This document shows positions 24,701 to 39,433 of a DNA stretch of 64,000 nt, piece after piece. Position numbers and translations under genes: made by a program. Under the pieces are notes generated by a model. It was given only the letters and a program-made list of their open reading frames with translations. It ran no database searches and was not told the origin of the DNA. Source of the DNA: Hermatobates lingyangjiaoensis (Eukaryota; Arthropoda; Insecta; Hemiptera; Hermatobatidae). How positions within the stretch are numbered: position 1 is the first letter of the stretch; the number at the start of each line of letters is the position of its first letter. The DNA lies in the NCBI GenBank assembly GCA_026182355.1, contig JAPFBL010000104.1, positions 2,783,501 to 2,847,500 on the forward strand, written 5' to 3'.

Positions 24701-27700
24701 TGAATAATTGGAGAAAGATAAGAGCCTTCTGTTACTTGGCTAAAGCGGTGGTTGAGGTAGGACTAATCAATATTGAAATATTACTTTGTTCAACTCGTTC
24801 CATAAAACAATGATGATTTTTTACATGATGTTTTCCTTCTCATTTATGATCAAAGAAATTGTTGGTGTTCAATGTATTTTAATGTATTCTCCATTTCAAA
24901 TACTTCACCTGACACCATGTTTAGGTCTGATAAAAGATACTAATATACCAAAAGGTTTCTATTTATACTCTTTCTATAACATTTCTGTTACGACTGCAAC
25001 TGTAAAATATGTCAATGTTGCCACACATGCTTTCAAATTAGATGATGCTGCATATATAATAGCGTACAACATGTAAAAAAACATATCAATTTAATCCACA
25101 TGCTTTTGACGTATCAATGATCAAACCACAATATGAAATGGGAAAACAAGACTAAGATCTTTCAACCGTAACAAGCGGTCTTCGTCAGAGTCAAAACTGG
25201 TTGACTTTTTGACTCTGAGAAGACCGCTTGTTATGGTTGAAAGATCTTAGTCTTGTTTTCCCATTTCATATTGTGGTTTGATCACTGATTGTTATTTCAC
25301 GTGTTTATGTAAAATCTTTTTATTGCTTTTAACGTAGTGTTAGATTTAGCATCGCATCCAACTGCTGCTTAATAGAAACGTTATTTCACAACTTAAACAT
25401 TTTAAGTAAGCCATGCTAATAGTCGACTATAAGTGAGTTCTTCTTTTGAATCTGGAATAGAAGATCCTTAATTTATCAGCTTGAGCTTATTTCTTATTGG
25501 TTCTGTTTATCACCGAAATGTATATTAATATTACCTTGTAAAATGAGTATGAGCATGATACCACAGACACTTTCTTCTGCAATTGCTTTTGTTGGATCAC
25601 TGCTCTCTTCTCCGGTCTGTAGAGTGCATTGGGTAAACGTCAGATGCTGAGGACTGTTCAAGACAACTGGTATCAGTTGTAAACCAGTACATCGCTCATA
25701 TTAGATGGATTCTTGAATATAGTATGCCGTAAAATATGTAAACTACTAACGGTGGGCTACCAAGTAATTATAATGAATTGTGAGCACAGCCACTTTAAAT
25801 ATTGATTTACACTATAAAAAATGTTGATGCTATTAACATAGGAACTATGAAAGTTACATCCAATACGATACTTGGATTATTGAATGGCATTATGACGAAT
25901 TTCAGTAAAATAAAATAAGAGAATAAATTATAACAACTCTTAACAACACAAAAATGATTAATGGAAACTGATTAATATAAGCGAAAGTGGAAAGGAAGTA
26001 ATGGAAGACAAACTAAGATGGATGATGACGTAGGCAGACTGAAGGACACGCTTGCAGATGAGAGAGTCTGGTTGGAGAGCCACATTTGTTAGAAGATCGA
26101 CAGTTTGACGGGCTGTCACGGGGTAATATTTCACTTTATAGCCAACAGTACCATCTACCTCCCAAGTGGATTGACTGCTCAAAGGAATACGTGATCCATC
26201 TCCTAGCACTTAGAGCTAGAGGCTTGGCTGGTCTACTCCAAATCAAGTATATGCATTCTATTGTCAAGAATTTTTGTTAAAGAAAATATCACTTTCAACA
26301 AAAATAAATTTTATGATAAATAATATTTTTTATATTGCTATGAAAAGATTTTTGTTACATCCTTCGAAAATTTTTACAATTTATGAGCAGTTTAGCTCAC
26401 CTTTCACTCACACACCATTTAGGTTTCAGTCCATATAGGTTTTGAGCATAACAATAAGGGTTCAATAATATGGATAACCCTATTAAAAAATGCGTGTGTA
26501 TGTGTTTACTATGGAAAGAAAGGCTATCAAGTAAAAATTCTCAAGTTGTATTTTAGAAAGTCAATGTAGAGTTCATAAAAGACTTACGAGGGACAGAAAC
26601 CACCTTTAAAACTTCAATTATGACTACATACCATTTCCAGGGAAGACAGCAAAAAGGATTTCGGATCCATAAATAATTTGATACGGTAGCTATTATGGAG
26701 AGAGAGGCAGAACTTTTTAAAACGTTCATTATTTCTCTTCCTTATAACAGAACAAATACATTCCAAAATATTTTATGATTGAGTTGTAAATTTTTTTCTC
26801 CTGAAAGATGACAGCGCTATTTCCATTTTAATCAAGATCCACTTTGGGAGTCAACTACCCCATAACTGCAGACTCACCAAAAAATTGGTACGGTGGTCTC
26901 TATGTATTAGTTTCAAGAGGAAAAAAAGTTAACATTTAGGAGCCAATATTTTTCTTTTTACCTCACATAAACAAAATTTTTTAAATGTTATATTTTGTTT
27001 ATTTTTATATACTTCATCTATCAGAATTATACAATTGGTAATAAAAAATAATGGGTTGTTTTTATATATTTATAATTATTATTATTATTATTATTAGGCC
27101 AGTTAATTGAATTATACATTGTTATTTGTTTATATTTTTTTTTAAAATCAAACCGGTCACAGTTAGTTTTATTATAAATCTTTTTGAATTTTCAAATATA
27201 AAAACGAATGCAATAAAAAATTGATATTTTGACATTTGTTTTGTTATATTAGGATAAATTCTTACTTAGAATCACACATTTACACTTTTATAGACCTTAG
27301 GGAAGATACTTATTGGGAAGTCGGTACTACCTGTGAAAATTTATTTTGTGAGGATAAAATTCACTTAAATGTTAAATATATCTCTCCATAAAACACATCC
27401 TAAATAAAATTTACAAGTTTTTCAAAATACTTCAAATAAACAGATAGAAGATATATAAAAGTTTATTAAAAATACATTCTATGGCGCTGTAATGGGACTG
27501 GAGGTATTTACCCAGAGCTGGAACTCGTGCACATCGCCTTCTGAATTCTAATGCCAAGCCCCTTTCGAAAACTTTATAAACTGCATTTATACTTGAAAAA
27601 ACGATATTCAACAGTTTTAACCATTTTTAAACTGAATTGCTTCTTAATAAGCAACCACTGATAATAAATCTATTCAATCTTGGCTATTCTACGTGTGTTA

Positions 27701-30700
27701 TTCGGGTTTTATAATCTTATTAGTTAACTACTCACAGTGATGAAGTGAGAGGGAATTTGAAACCACCCAGGTTTATAAGATATGCAGGAAGATACAAATA
27801 CCTCTTCTACTTGCAATAACCACCACGGCCTTTTTGAGTCTCTCACCGAATAATTTACCTCATGTAGCACATGCCATGGTCATAAATGTATGTTTCTTCA
27901 AACTGTCTAATTTCAAGTTAAATAACATAAGTATTTAGATTCTAGAAACTCCTCACTAATCTCCGGGATGTACCAACTTAATAATATGACCTGCCCTTTA
28001 CTTAAATGAGTGGCAATAAACAATTGAGACACGCTTTAGGGCCCTAAAGACGGAATGTCAATGCATATAAAAGTGGGTGTTGCAAACAAACAAGATTTGT
28101 TAATGTTCTGACTTTCGTATTCATAGCACATAAACTCAAGAATGAACGAAATATAACTTCAGTCGTTTAGATTTAATGTTATTTTATTCAAACCTTTTAA
28201 ATATACATACCTTAAGAATTAATACTTATTCAATAAGTTTGGAATTGGTCCAACGTATATTACTGTTCATGGTGAATGGTGAGATTGCTGGAGTTAACAT
28301 CAACAGATAAACATTGTCTAATATTGACTATATTTTAATAACATAGAAAATCTGCAAAACATATATCAAGCAGGGCTTTTCTATTCATTTATACTATTTT
28401 ACTTGTTAGGATGCCATTTCGATGTCCCAAGCTCGCTGAATCTTCTTGTTTGTGACTCATATCATTCAACAATTCAATGAGTGGACCTTCAGTTGTAGCT
28501 GTCGAGTGTGAACAGGTCAATACTTAATACCTGCACCAATGTATTCTACTATGAAAAAAGAATTAAATCCAGACCACTCTATCATCTTCTTTTATTCAAA
28601 TATTTTTTCATTAATAACTAAATATACTTTGCTCAATTGCTGGTCTAATTTCGCTTCTGTATTAAATTTCCTCTCCAAATAATTTCTTCTTGAGTTTCAT
28701 ATGTTTTAATATTTAGTATTAATGCCACGCTTTGACTTCTCAGAGTAGACTTTAAAATTTTTAGTAGAAACTGTCACAATTCATTGTTTCAATAGTTCAT
28801 GATGCAGATATGTTCACAATTTTGCTGCTCCTTGATCTTTACCAAATTTTAAAGCTAAATGGTACAGTAAATCTAGAAAGATTTAGTATACTGTTTATCT
28901 TTTACACCGTAAATTTACTATACTTAACGATACAACGTACAGTAGTATCGGTTAGAATATACAATCACTAGTAAATATTTTGTCAGTAATAATAATGTTA
29001 ATTATACTGAAATAAATAAAATAGGCCTCTAAATTATGTATAATCTGGATGAATCCAACATGATTCAAGCTGATATAGTCCCATGCAGATGATTACTATT
29101 GTCTGAAGATTTAAGTTTGTAAGAAGTAATCTATCTTTGAGTTGGTAGATTTCACTGTAATGTTTTACAGAATGCCTGTTGATAAACGTATTTAAACATC
29201 TTGTTTACGATTCTTTTTAGATATATAAACTTTTCGTTCAGCTTCCTGGTAGGTATAAAATGCTGTCAGTTTACTTTAAAGCTTACTCTTTAAATATAAC
29301 CCCATAATATAGCGTTCCTTTCAATTCCTTAATTAGGTTTGTATACGAATGGTTTCTGACGAAGACGGTTATTCTCTCTGGGTCATCGTTAACGACGATT
29401 GTTATTTACCTTGCGTGAGGTAAATAACGATATTCGCAGCAATGAAGGTGAGTACTAGAATTCCAGGAATCATGTGCAAGTAAACAACTAATTCAGTATT
29501 ATTAGTTGTCCAGTTGCTACAAAATTTACTGATATTTAGATCAAATTTACTAACCTAAATAACTTGATTAGGTGCGTGAATCTACCATATTAGACCAAAT
29601 AAAATCATTTCATGTGCAGAATGAAGCAAACGTTCAAAATGACAACTTATGATACTTCTAAAGTGACCCCCAACTCAACTATGGACTATCAATAAGCAGA
29701 ATGTAGTGAATTGTTCACTAATCTAACACCCCCAGTTACTGCTTTTCAATGTTTTATTTTTGTTTTTGTCATTATTACTTTAATTATTCTTGGTAATAAT
29801 TGTTACTTTTTTAATTCCCTTCCTATCTTCCTTCCCTTATTTTTCTCTCTTGTATCTAGTAGTCAAATTGGAAAAAGTATTTAAGCGCTTTCGAGTGTTT
29901 TGAGTAAGTTTCGAACGCTTTCAGTACTTTTAAAATATTTTAGTCCTTTTGAGAATGTGGTAGCACTGAAAAAAGAACAAGATATTTTACATTTCTTTTA
30001 TTAGTTTTAGTGGTAATTGTCTTGATTTTAGATCCGTTGTGTTTATTGTAAATTGCATTTATATAAAGTGAGGTACAGAGAAATAGAGTGGTCATAGAAT
30101 CGTCTAAAGTGCTTGTATATTACTCTTTATCTTTGTATTTCTTTATTTTTCCTTCACGTCTTCTCCTGAAGATGGACTGTGGTCTGAATAATCAGTTGTA
30201 GTGGGTAGTTTCTTTTATTGTATGTTCGTTATTATTTAAAGGTTTTAATTACTTGCATATTGATAACAAGTTTTTAAAATGCTGTACATATTTATATATT
30301 CACTGGATCATCGGTTTTCTATATAATGATTATAATAATTAGTATTTCATACTTAACAACAAAGATTGAAATAATCCGACCTGTTCTACCTCAAGCTTTA
30401 ATCTCTGCTCTAAACTTTTTTCAATCAAATATTGATTCATTTAGGTTTAGAATTAGGTGACTCCAGCTTTACGTGACTCATAACCTAACAGGCTGCCAAG
30501 GATTCAATTGTAATTCACAGACAGAAAAGAAACCACTACTTGATTAAAGTAGTAGAAAATATCTTAAGGGCAACTGAACCAACATAAGTAAACAGGTTTT
30601 TTTCATTGGTTCAATTCTTTGAACAAGTTACCTAGCAACTAGTTACCTAGCAAGTTACCTAGCATTGCATTTTATATATTTATTGCAGTTTATGATGTTT

Positions 30701-33644
30701 TCTTCTTCATTACTAATTCAATTCATCAATTGTCATTGATTAATGAAACTATAAAAAAAATAAAAAAAATAGTTTAGACTTCTTATGAAAATATAACCAT
30801 CACGGATCAAGTAAGAAATATAAATTTAATTAAATTAATTATATAAGAATAATAACTATATTTATATTTAGAAGATAAAGCGTTCGTAAAGTGTACATTT
30901 TTATTATATATATGTCTTCTAATAATGTTTCTCTAAGGATTGTAGTATGAAAGAGACAAGTTCTATTGGTGTTTAGTTCAATCTACAGTCTGGGATAGAT
31001 TTAAAAGAAAGATATCTTAACTATTGTGCTGTTACAATGAACTGAATGTGCACTTTTTATTTATGCTCCTTTGATTACCTCATAAAGAAGGCAGCCCATG
31101 GACCATATGTCACTGCTGAAGGAGTAACTCTGTCCGGTTACTAATTCTGGGCTCATGTAGTACGGCGTCCCGACGATAGAATGCGCTTCTAGTGTCCTGG
31201 GACTGAAGAATCGCCCAAAACCAAAGTCACCTAGCTTCACTACATGGCCTCTCGTCACCAAAACGTTAGCTGGCTTTATATCTGTTAAAATAACACTTAA
31301 TTACTATAGCCATAATGAATTCAAACCATAAAAATTAAATTAAGAAGTAATATATAAATTATTCTTTCTGCTATATTTAATTTACTTTGCTGACTTGATA
31401 AGTGATGTAAAAATTACTCTTTACTAATTGTAACCAAATGAATGTAACAATTTGATAATTTTTTACTATATATATTTGTATTAATTTTATAAATCCCTTC
31501 GGCAGAACTAGAATATAATAAAAGTCGGCCACATTGACGTATAGCTAATGGTATTTAAAAGAGGCAGGCAAGAATCAAACTGTATGATCTGATGTATGGA
31601 AAGAACCAAACGCTTTATTACTTGTGTGGACAAAATATCACCTGACTTTTAAAAGTAATATACACTCTTTCTTAATGAAGTACAGTCGTATCTTGGATTT
31701 TCCTGAGAGGTAGATCTGCTCCTGGGTTTAACCTCAACCGTTAATTGTTCGTTTTATTTATTATATTTACTGTTAATGTATTTATTGTAATCCTGTGTTT
31801 ACTTACTTATTTTTATTTTGTTGTTTTACAAAGTTTAATTAGTTTTTTATTTAAACGATTTTGTATGTATATTTATTTTTATTACATATATTATCGATCA
31901 ATGTCTCCCCTCCCTCCGTAAGTTGCCTTTACTAATTGTGAGCCTCTTCAAGGAGATTTCACTTCAGTCATCCCCTATCTTCAGAGCCACTCACATCTAT
32001 TTCCTGATGACGATGCAATCGAAATATAGTAGTCACTTTCTGTGATTTCTTTTATGTGTGTTCTTTCTGTGAATCCAGTATATATATAACTAGATACTTT
32101 AATGATAAAAACACGAACCGAAACGAAAACTTAAGTAAACAAAGATACATAGATAAATGAAAAACACACACTTACAGTGTCTAAACAGTTATTAGAAGAG
32201 AAAAGAGTACGAGTAACTCCATATTTCTTACTTACCCAACCAAGCCCACTGGTTCATAAACTGGGTCTTTAACCATCTCTGCCCCAGTCATTTGGTTTCC
32301 CTCACTTTTCTCTCTTCATGCCCGTTCAAACCGAAAATTAAAGACTGTAAATAGTTGTTTTTAATTTACATATGTTTTTTTTATATTGAACTTTATTTAT
32401 ATAAGAAAATTTTACCGTAAATACGTGAAGTAAAAATAAACGTATAATCAATAAGGCTTTCAGGGATGCGTCAAAGGACTTTCGAGATGAGTTAATCCTG
32501 ACACTATGAATAAGGCAGATATTTTGGTCAAAAGATCTTAGTCTTATTTCTTGATTTCATGATGTGATTTAGACATGATATATATATATTCTAATGTAGT
32601 GCAATCTGTTATTATGTGGTATTTACTCATTGTAGGGTAAAAATCTAATGAAATGGTCTCCACATATAAAACTTTTAATGATATAAACAACGCGTTTCGA
32701 ACACGTAGTGTTCTTCTTCAGGCATTAACTAAAAAAATACAATGACACCAGAGAGTTATCTATAGTACAAAGTAAATAAGTACAAAAATTAATATAAAAT
32801 AAAATAAGGCAGAAAGTACGAACCTAATGGTGAGGGCCTCTGAATAAGACTGACTGGAAATGGAAAGGACATGGGTGGGGGTATATAGGGTACATCTGTT
32901 TCTTATTAGAGCAGGTAGAGTTTTCTCTAAAGTTAGGCTGAGCCTTTACATTTTCTTTTAGACTAAGTGTAGGAAACATATTGAAAAAATAACACACAGA
33001 GCTATAACGAAATATAAACCAAATATATGTATAAGGAGGAAATAGAACTTTTTTTTTTTTTTTTTTTTTATATTATTATTTTTATATAAATAAATTAAGA
33101 AACGTTGTACATTTGGGGATTTGCTCATTGAGGCAAGTAGACTACTTGCCTCAATGAGCAAATCCCCAAATGTACAACGTTTCTTAATTTATTTATATAA
33201 AAATAATAATATATAAAAAAAAAAAAAAAGTTCTACTTCCTCCTTATACATATATTTGGTTTATATTTCGTTATAGCTCTGTGTGTTATTTTTTCAATAT
33301 GTTTCCTACACTTAGTCTAAAAGAAAATGTAAAGGCTCAGCCTAACTTTAGAGAAAACTCTACCTGCTCTAATAAGAAACAGATGTACCCTATATACCCC
33401 CACCCATGTCCTTTCCATTTCCAGTCAGTCTTATTCAGAGGCCCTCACCATTAGGTTCGTACTTTCTGCCTTATTTTATTTTATATTAATTTTTGTACTT
33501 ATTTACTTTGTACTATAGATAACTCTCTGGTGTCATTGTATTTTTTTAGTTAATGCCTGAAGAAGAACACTACGTGTTCGAAACGCGTTGTTTATATCAT
33601 TAAAAGTTTTATATGTGGAGACCATTTCATTAGATTTTTACCCT

Positions 33645-33679
<35 letters not shown>

Positions 33680-36600
33680 TATATCATACATATATCAAAC
33701 TGAGCAGAGAAGAATTAACCAATAACATAGAAATTCTATACCAGGAAAAAGACAATATTAGACTACAAATTCTAGAAGCCCTGTGTATTAGAGAGCATAA
33801 ACCCAACCTCAACAACCAGACAGCGAGTTTCAGTAGGATTTTAAAGCTCCACGCAGGACACCAACAAAATAGCAACCTGGAGTCAGTGACAGCCTCATAG
33901 TGTTGTAGTGAATTTTATTAACCGATGAATCGAACTGAAAAACCTGAAACTTTGGAACATCCAAGATTTGTAACCTCCTTGTTGTCTTGATGTTTTCTAT
34001 TCATTACGTTAGCTATGTAATAATTCGCGACTAGATTGTTTGTAATAATTATTGTTAGTGTTTTTCCTTAAGTTAAGTTGTTTAATCGTCATATTGTAAA
34101 TCCCTGAAGATGGTCAAAGTGACCGAAACGTTGGAATAATTTAATGTATAGTTTGTTTGTTTTTAGTTAGGTTTAGAGTGTATTATTCGATTACTACTAT
34201 GGAACTCAAGAATAAATCTTTCGGAGACTTAGTGTTTAGTTTACCCGAAGAGTTAAAAACCAAGTTTAGAAAACTGGAGAAATTAAATAAAAAACGAACG
34301 AAAATGAAGATTGGCATAATCTTTAATAAAACTTGTCTAAATGAAGGTCTCCTCCCAAAATATACTAATATATATATAAGATCAAACCACAATAAAAAAT
34401 GGGAAACAAGACTAAGATCTTTCAACCGTAACAAGCGGTCTTCGTCAGAGTCAAAAACCGAACTGAAACACTAGATGCAGAAAACATCTGGTGAGAGGTT
34501 GAGAAGAGTGGGAGGGAAGAGTGGTATTTTGAAAGGCTCTCCTGAAAGTGCTCTCCTGAATTCCTTAATGAAGAAATTAACAACATTAGGTCAATTGCCC
34601 TTTCATTAAAATACCCTTCCCCTTATATATCGATTTAGCTTTCAAGGATGCTAATATCATGTAATATCATGAGTCATTGAACACCCTTCCTAGATTAGCC
34701 AAACAACTTGATTTTAATATAGGTTTCTAATCGTATTAACGTGGACAATTTGTTAATAAAAAACTCTCCCAGCGAATTGGAGTCCGGTGGTATTTATAAA
34801 ATTCCGTGGAAAAATTGTCATAAAATTTATATTGGTCAAACTGGTAAATCATTAAAGACACGTGTAAAACAACACCATTACAACATATGTAGACAAGACA
34901 AAAGTAATGCCTTATTCTTGCATATAAAAAATGAAAATCATAATATTGATTGAACAGGAGATAAATTTATTGCCTATGAAAAATCAATGTTGTTAAGAAA
35001 TATTATTGAATCGTCTGTAATTAAATTTAATAGATCAAATATTATAAATATAGTTAATGGGTTAGTTCCACTGAGGTTAGTAATATTAGAATTAGTAATA
35101 ATACATTCCGTCATACCTCGTAAAGTCTCTGAAAAGCTCGACCGGTTTTGGGTCCGTCTGGATCCCATCTTCAAGAGCACCTAACTGACTGTGAATGTTG
35201 TTTTCCTATAACCTACCTATATATAGTATCTACATTGTGTAATCAGTGTTGTGTGTGTAGTTAATTTTTTTTTCTTCCATATTTCTTTAAATGCTATATT
35301 TTTTTCCTTTTATTTCTTATTTCATTATCTATTTCCAGTTCCTTGTGTCGTCTTTTAAATGTTATTAGTGGTTTTGTTAAAATGTCGGTTTGGTGGTTTG
35401 TTTGTTCATTGATTATATTGTCTGTCATTTTATGTTTGTATATTTCTATTTGTTCCTGTATGTTCATTCGTTTTCCTTTTTGTCCCGTCTGTGGTAAGCC
35501 CATTGTGTTTTCCATACTGTCTGGGCTATGTCCAAATTTGTTTAAGTGGTGTGCATAGTTTGATCTGTTTCTTGGAGGAGGCAATTATCTGTCATCTCAA
35601 AGCCCGCTCTCCTCCTGGCCACAACTTGTACTATTAATTTTTTTTATTTTTTATTTATTTATGTATTTTTTTTTAAATTGTTCATTTAATATTCTTCTCC
35701 TTCTGTTATTTTTATTCGCTATTATTTGTTCTTTTTTAGTTAATTTTCTCTCTATAGTTAGTAGCTTACCTAGGGCAGCGAGCAGAGTGCGTGCGTGTTC
35801 GTTCCATTCGACCGCTTGTTCAGTAGGCTTCAGCTACTCAAAGGGACTACTTCTGCCCGATGACGACGAATGTCGATATATCGTTGTGAGTTTTTTTTGT
35901 GTGTGTTTTTATCTGTTTTTCTCTTTCTTGTGTGAACTATATATATATATTATGATAATTAAAAAAATAGAAAACGATCCTGGGGGTCTAATTATAACAA
36001 AGAATATTAAGTAACAAACAAAAGACTTCACCAATAGACTCACTTTTCTACAATATTTCAACGAAAACCATCATCAGGTAGAAGTAGACTCCTCGAGTGG
36101 AACCAGCCAACTGATGATGACAGTAGTCTTTTATTTATTACTTAATATTTTTTGTTGTACTTGTATACATAAAACAAAAAGCCTCAAGAAAAATATGCTC
36201 TGAGGCCTTTCACACCAAGTCATCATCGTATTAAACAATTAATTACTGAATTAACAGTTGAACCGTATTTTTCCACAAATTTAATACATTATTTAATTTG
36301 TGATCGCTTTCTTATGAGACAGTGTGAAAGACCTCAGAGCATACTTTTTTTGTATGCTTTCCTTGTGTATTTTTGTTTCATTAATTTCCATCAACTGTTT
36401 AATTGTGTTTATTATTGTGAACACAAATATACAACCAGATTTCAGAAGAAACACATGAATTAAAATGTAACAAGGACCTGTTGCTTGCTCAAGAGACCTT
36501 AGTCCCCTTGTGAATTTCAAATTTAATCAAGCAAAATCTGAAAACAGAAATATAAAGTTCAAAGATAAATTTGATAAACTAAAACCTTGAAAGACAGGTG

Positions 36601-39397
36601 CATAGAGTTTTTAATTTAATTTAAGTTTTCAGCCGTTTGGACAGTCGGTTTTTTTGTCTGTTTGGCTTCCCTTGGTCCTCTCTTCTGATGATGGTTGACC
36701 AGGAAACAAGAAACTGAAAGTGCATATATGTCTTTCGATTGTTTAGTTCTCAAATTCACACATATATACAAAGGATGTTTGTACTTTTCCCTCCTTAGTA
36801 AGCATTTCGTGTTTCTTTTAGCTTATTATCATACTTTAAGTTCCGTAAACTATACGTATGAAGTTATGAAAATCATCAATATCAGTAGAGAATGAAAAGT
36901 TCAAAATCGAGTTATCGCAAAAGATACTTTCATAAAATTATCTCCATAATCAATCATTTTATTTTAACTTCTAATCTTTAGTACATAGTCCTAGAAAGTT
37001 TGTATGAATAAAAACATAGGCACTAGTTACTGCAAAATGTAATGCATTACTTAAAAACAAATAAGAACCTGACAACATTGATTTTTACAATTAATTACGA
37101 AACTATTCCATCATTATATAACGCCGTTAAAAAAATGTTTACATGTTTGTGATAATCATATCACATTAAATTAGTGATAATTAAATTAATACCCATAATT
37201 TGTATTTACATGCAGTTAAAGCAACCTAAAATAAAATAATCCATAAGTGTTGGATGTTCCCGTGGAAGACTTTAAGTGATACTGCTTATGTTACCGACAT
37301 TGTAATGAGGAAGTTTTTGTCAAGCTTTCCAAATGATTTCACCAAGTGATCCCATCTTAAGAATGTCTATTGATGTCAAATATATTTCAAATGCTAGCAA
37401 ATTAATATTTTTGAACACAAAATTCACCTTTTGCATGTATCTGTTACAGATTCATTATCTGACTTCCTGTTTGATTGTTTACTGTAGAACGCCTTCCAAT
37501 TTCAGAGTATGAAATAAAGCGTCATTATCGTTACATTAGTTTCCCTTGGTAATTACCATTGTTGACGTTCCTTATCCCTTAGATAATTTCATTAAATAAA
37601 CAAGCACACAATTCTATTTATGAAATAAATATACATTGTCGTTCTTCGTTTCAAACAACCAATTTTTTATTTTAACTTCTAAACTTCAGTACATAGTCCT
37701 AGAAAGGTTGTATGAATAAAAAAAAAACAAAACACTAGTTACTCCAAAATGTTCTACATTATTTAAAAAAATATAAGAACTTGACATTACATTGATTTTT
37801 ACAATATAACCCCATTTAAAATAATGTTAATATATTTGTGATAATGATATCACATTAAAATAGGATTTACTATTTTATAAAAAAATATGAAAACGGCAAA
37901 ACTGCTATTTGAAATTCAAAAGCAACACTTTGACAGGTTTGGACGTTAGTATAAGTTGTATTCGGTCTTATTTAATAGGTTATTGCTGACAAATTGAGAT
38001 CTATTTGAAATTTATAACAAATACAATTTGAAATGGCAATAGTTTATATTTCCATTTTCGTTGTCCATTTCCATAGGCATGATGCTACTTCCATTTGTTT
38101 CAATTAGTGCAGGAACTATTTATATCGAGTAGTATTCTATTAGCTATGACATTTATACCTAATATATAAAGCTAATAATATTTATAAAGCTAATTCAATT
38201 AACTTTGAATATTATGAAAATTCAAAGGTATATAAGTAATGAAAGTGGCAATGAGACGTTTTTCTTAATACTAAGGAGATTAACAGCTTTTCAGCAGTGG
38301 CGGTCCATGGCAGCCTCACACAAAATCAGTTTCTTTAAAAGCTTTGCTTGCGTCATAATTTTATAATCTCATTAATAGGCTTTATGTAAATAATTTATGT
38401 CAAGTGTTTATTCTAAAATAATTAAATTTATGAAGGAAACTAATAGTAAATTAAGAATTATTCCAAAAAGGATTTCAACTCTGCAGGTCTCTCAAATTTG
38501 AAGATGTTTCATATTTGTCATAGATCTGGTGGATTTTTCTGTTGTTGATGTTGCCATTGATGTGACTAAAAAAGACTTCGGATGTTTTATTTTCTTGTTT
38601 TATTTATTATTAGGTTGAATTCTTTGACATATCTTTAATTATAATAAGCAAAGTGTAAAATAATATAGAAATAAGGTAATTTTTCATTTGAAATTGAACT
38701 CTCAACAGTTTATTTATAACTTTCTTCAGGCACAGAAACATGATTTTTTTTTAATATCAAAATGAATTATGATATTACTATTGTAGAGTTAAGTCGCAAA
38801 TAGTTTAAAGTGGAATGAATAAAAAACTAATCTCAATGTTGAAACAGTTCAGTATATCGCTCATAAATAAAATTGGTTCCAATCTGAAATAACAATACCG
38901 CCTGAAGATAACCCTGAAGTTGAGGACCTGTATATGTCATCGTGGAATTAAAATAGAAGATAAATATAGTCTCATTATTCATGAGACAAAGAAACAAGTG
39001 ATCTGCGTACCTCTGTGCATAATCCTCTTGGAGTGCATGTAATCGAGTCCGCAAGCCACTTGGCTAAAATACTTCCAAATATTCCTCTCCAAGATCAGTA
39101 GCTTTCTCTTTCTAAAACACTGAATCATCTTTCCCAAATCTCCGTACAGGGCTAATTCAACGACTAGGTGAACTGCCTCTCCGTCGAAAAAGTAACCCAG
39201 GTATTTTATTATGTTCTTGTGATTCAAAGTCTGCAATAACAATGTACATTTAAAGAGAGATTTATATTCTAATATTTTTACAGTATATTTCAGATTTCAT
39301 GAATTAAGCATTTATGAAATTTAAATCAAAAGTATCACACGTCATATTTTTGGTATTATTATTAGATCTATTAGAACTATTAGATCTATCTCTTTCT

Positions 39398-39433
<36 letters not shown>

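Noticed and set aside
25958..26174. Kinase C-lobe exon (YYPVTARQTVDLL resembling YPPLP...LRQLV)
   Set aside because: The true C-lobe exon is at 21702-21448 and joins in phase. This block starts in the wrong phase for exon 31281-31079.
29400..29428. A regulatory hairpin (GTTATTTACC...GGTAAATAAC)
   Set aside because: A 10-bp stem in AT-rich intron sequence is expected by chance, and no context supports a function.
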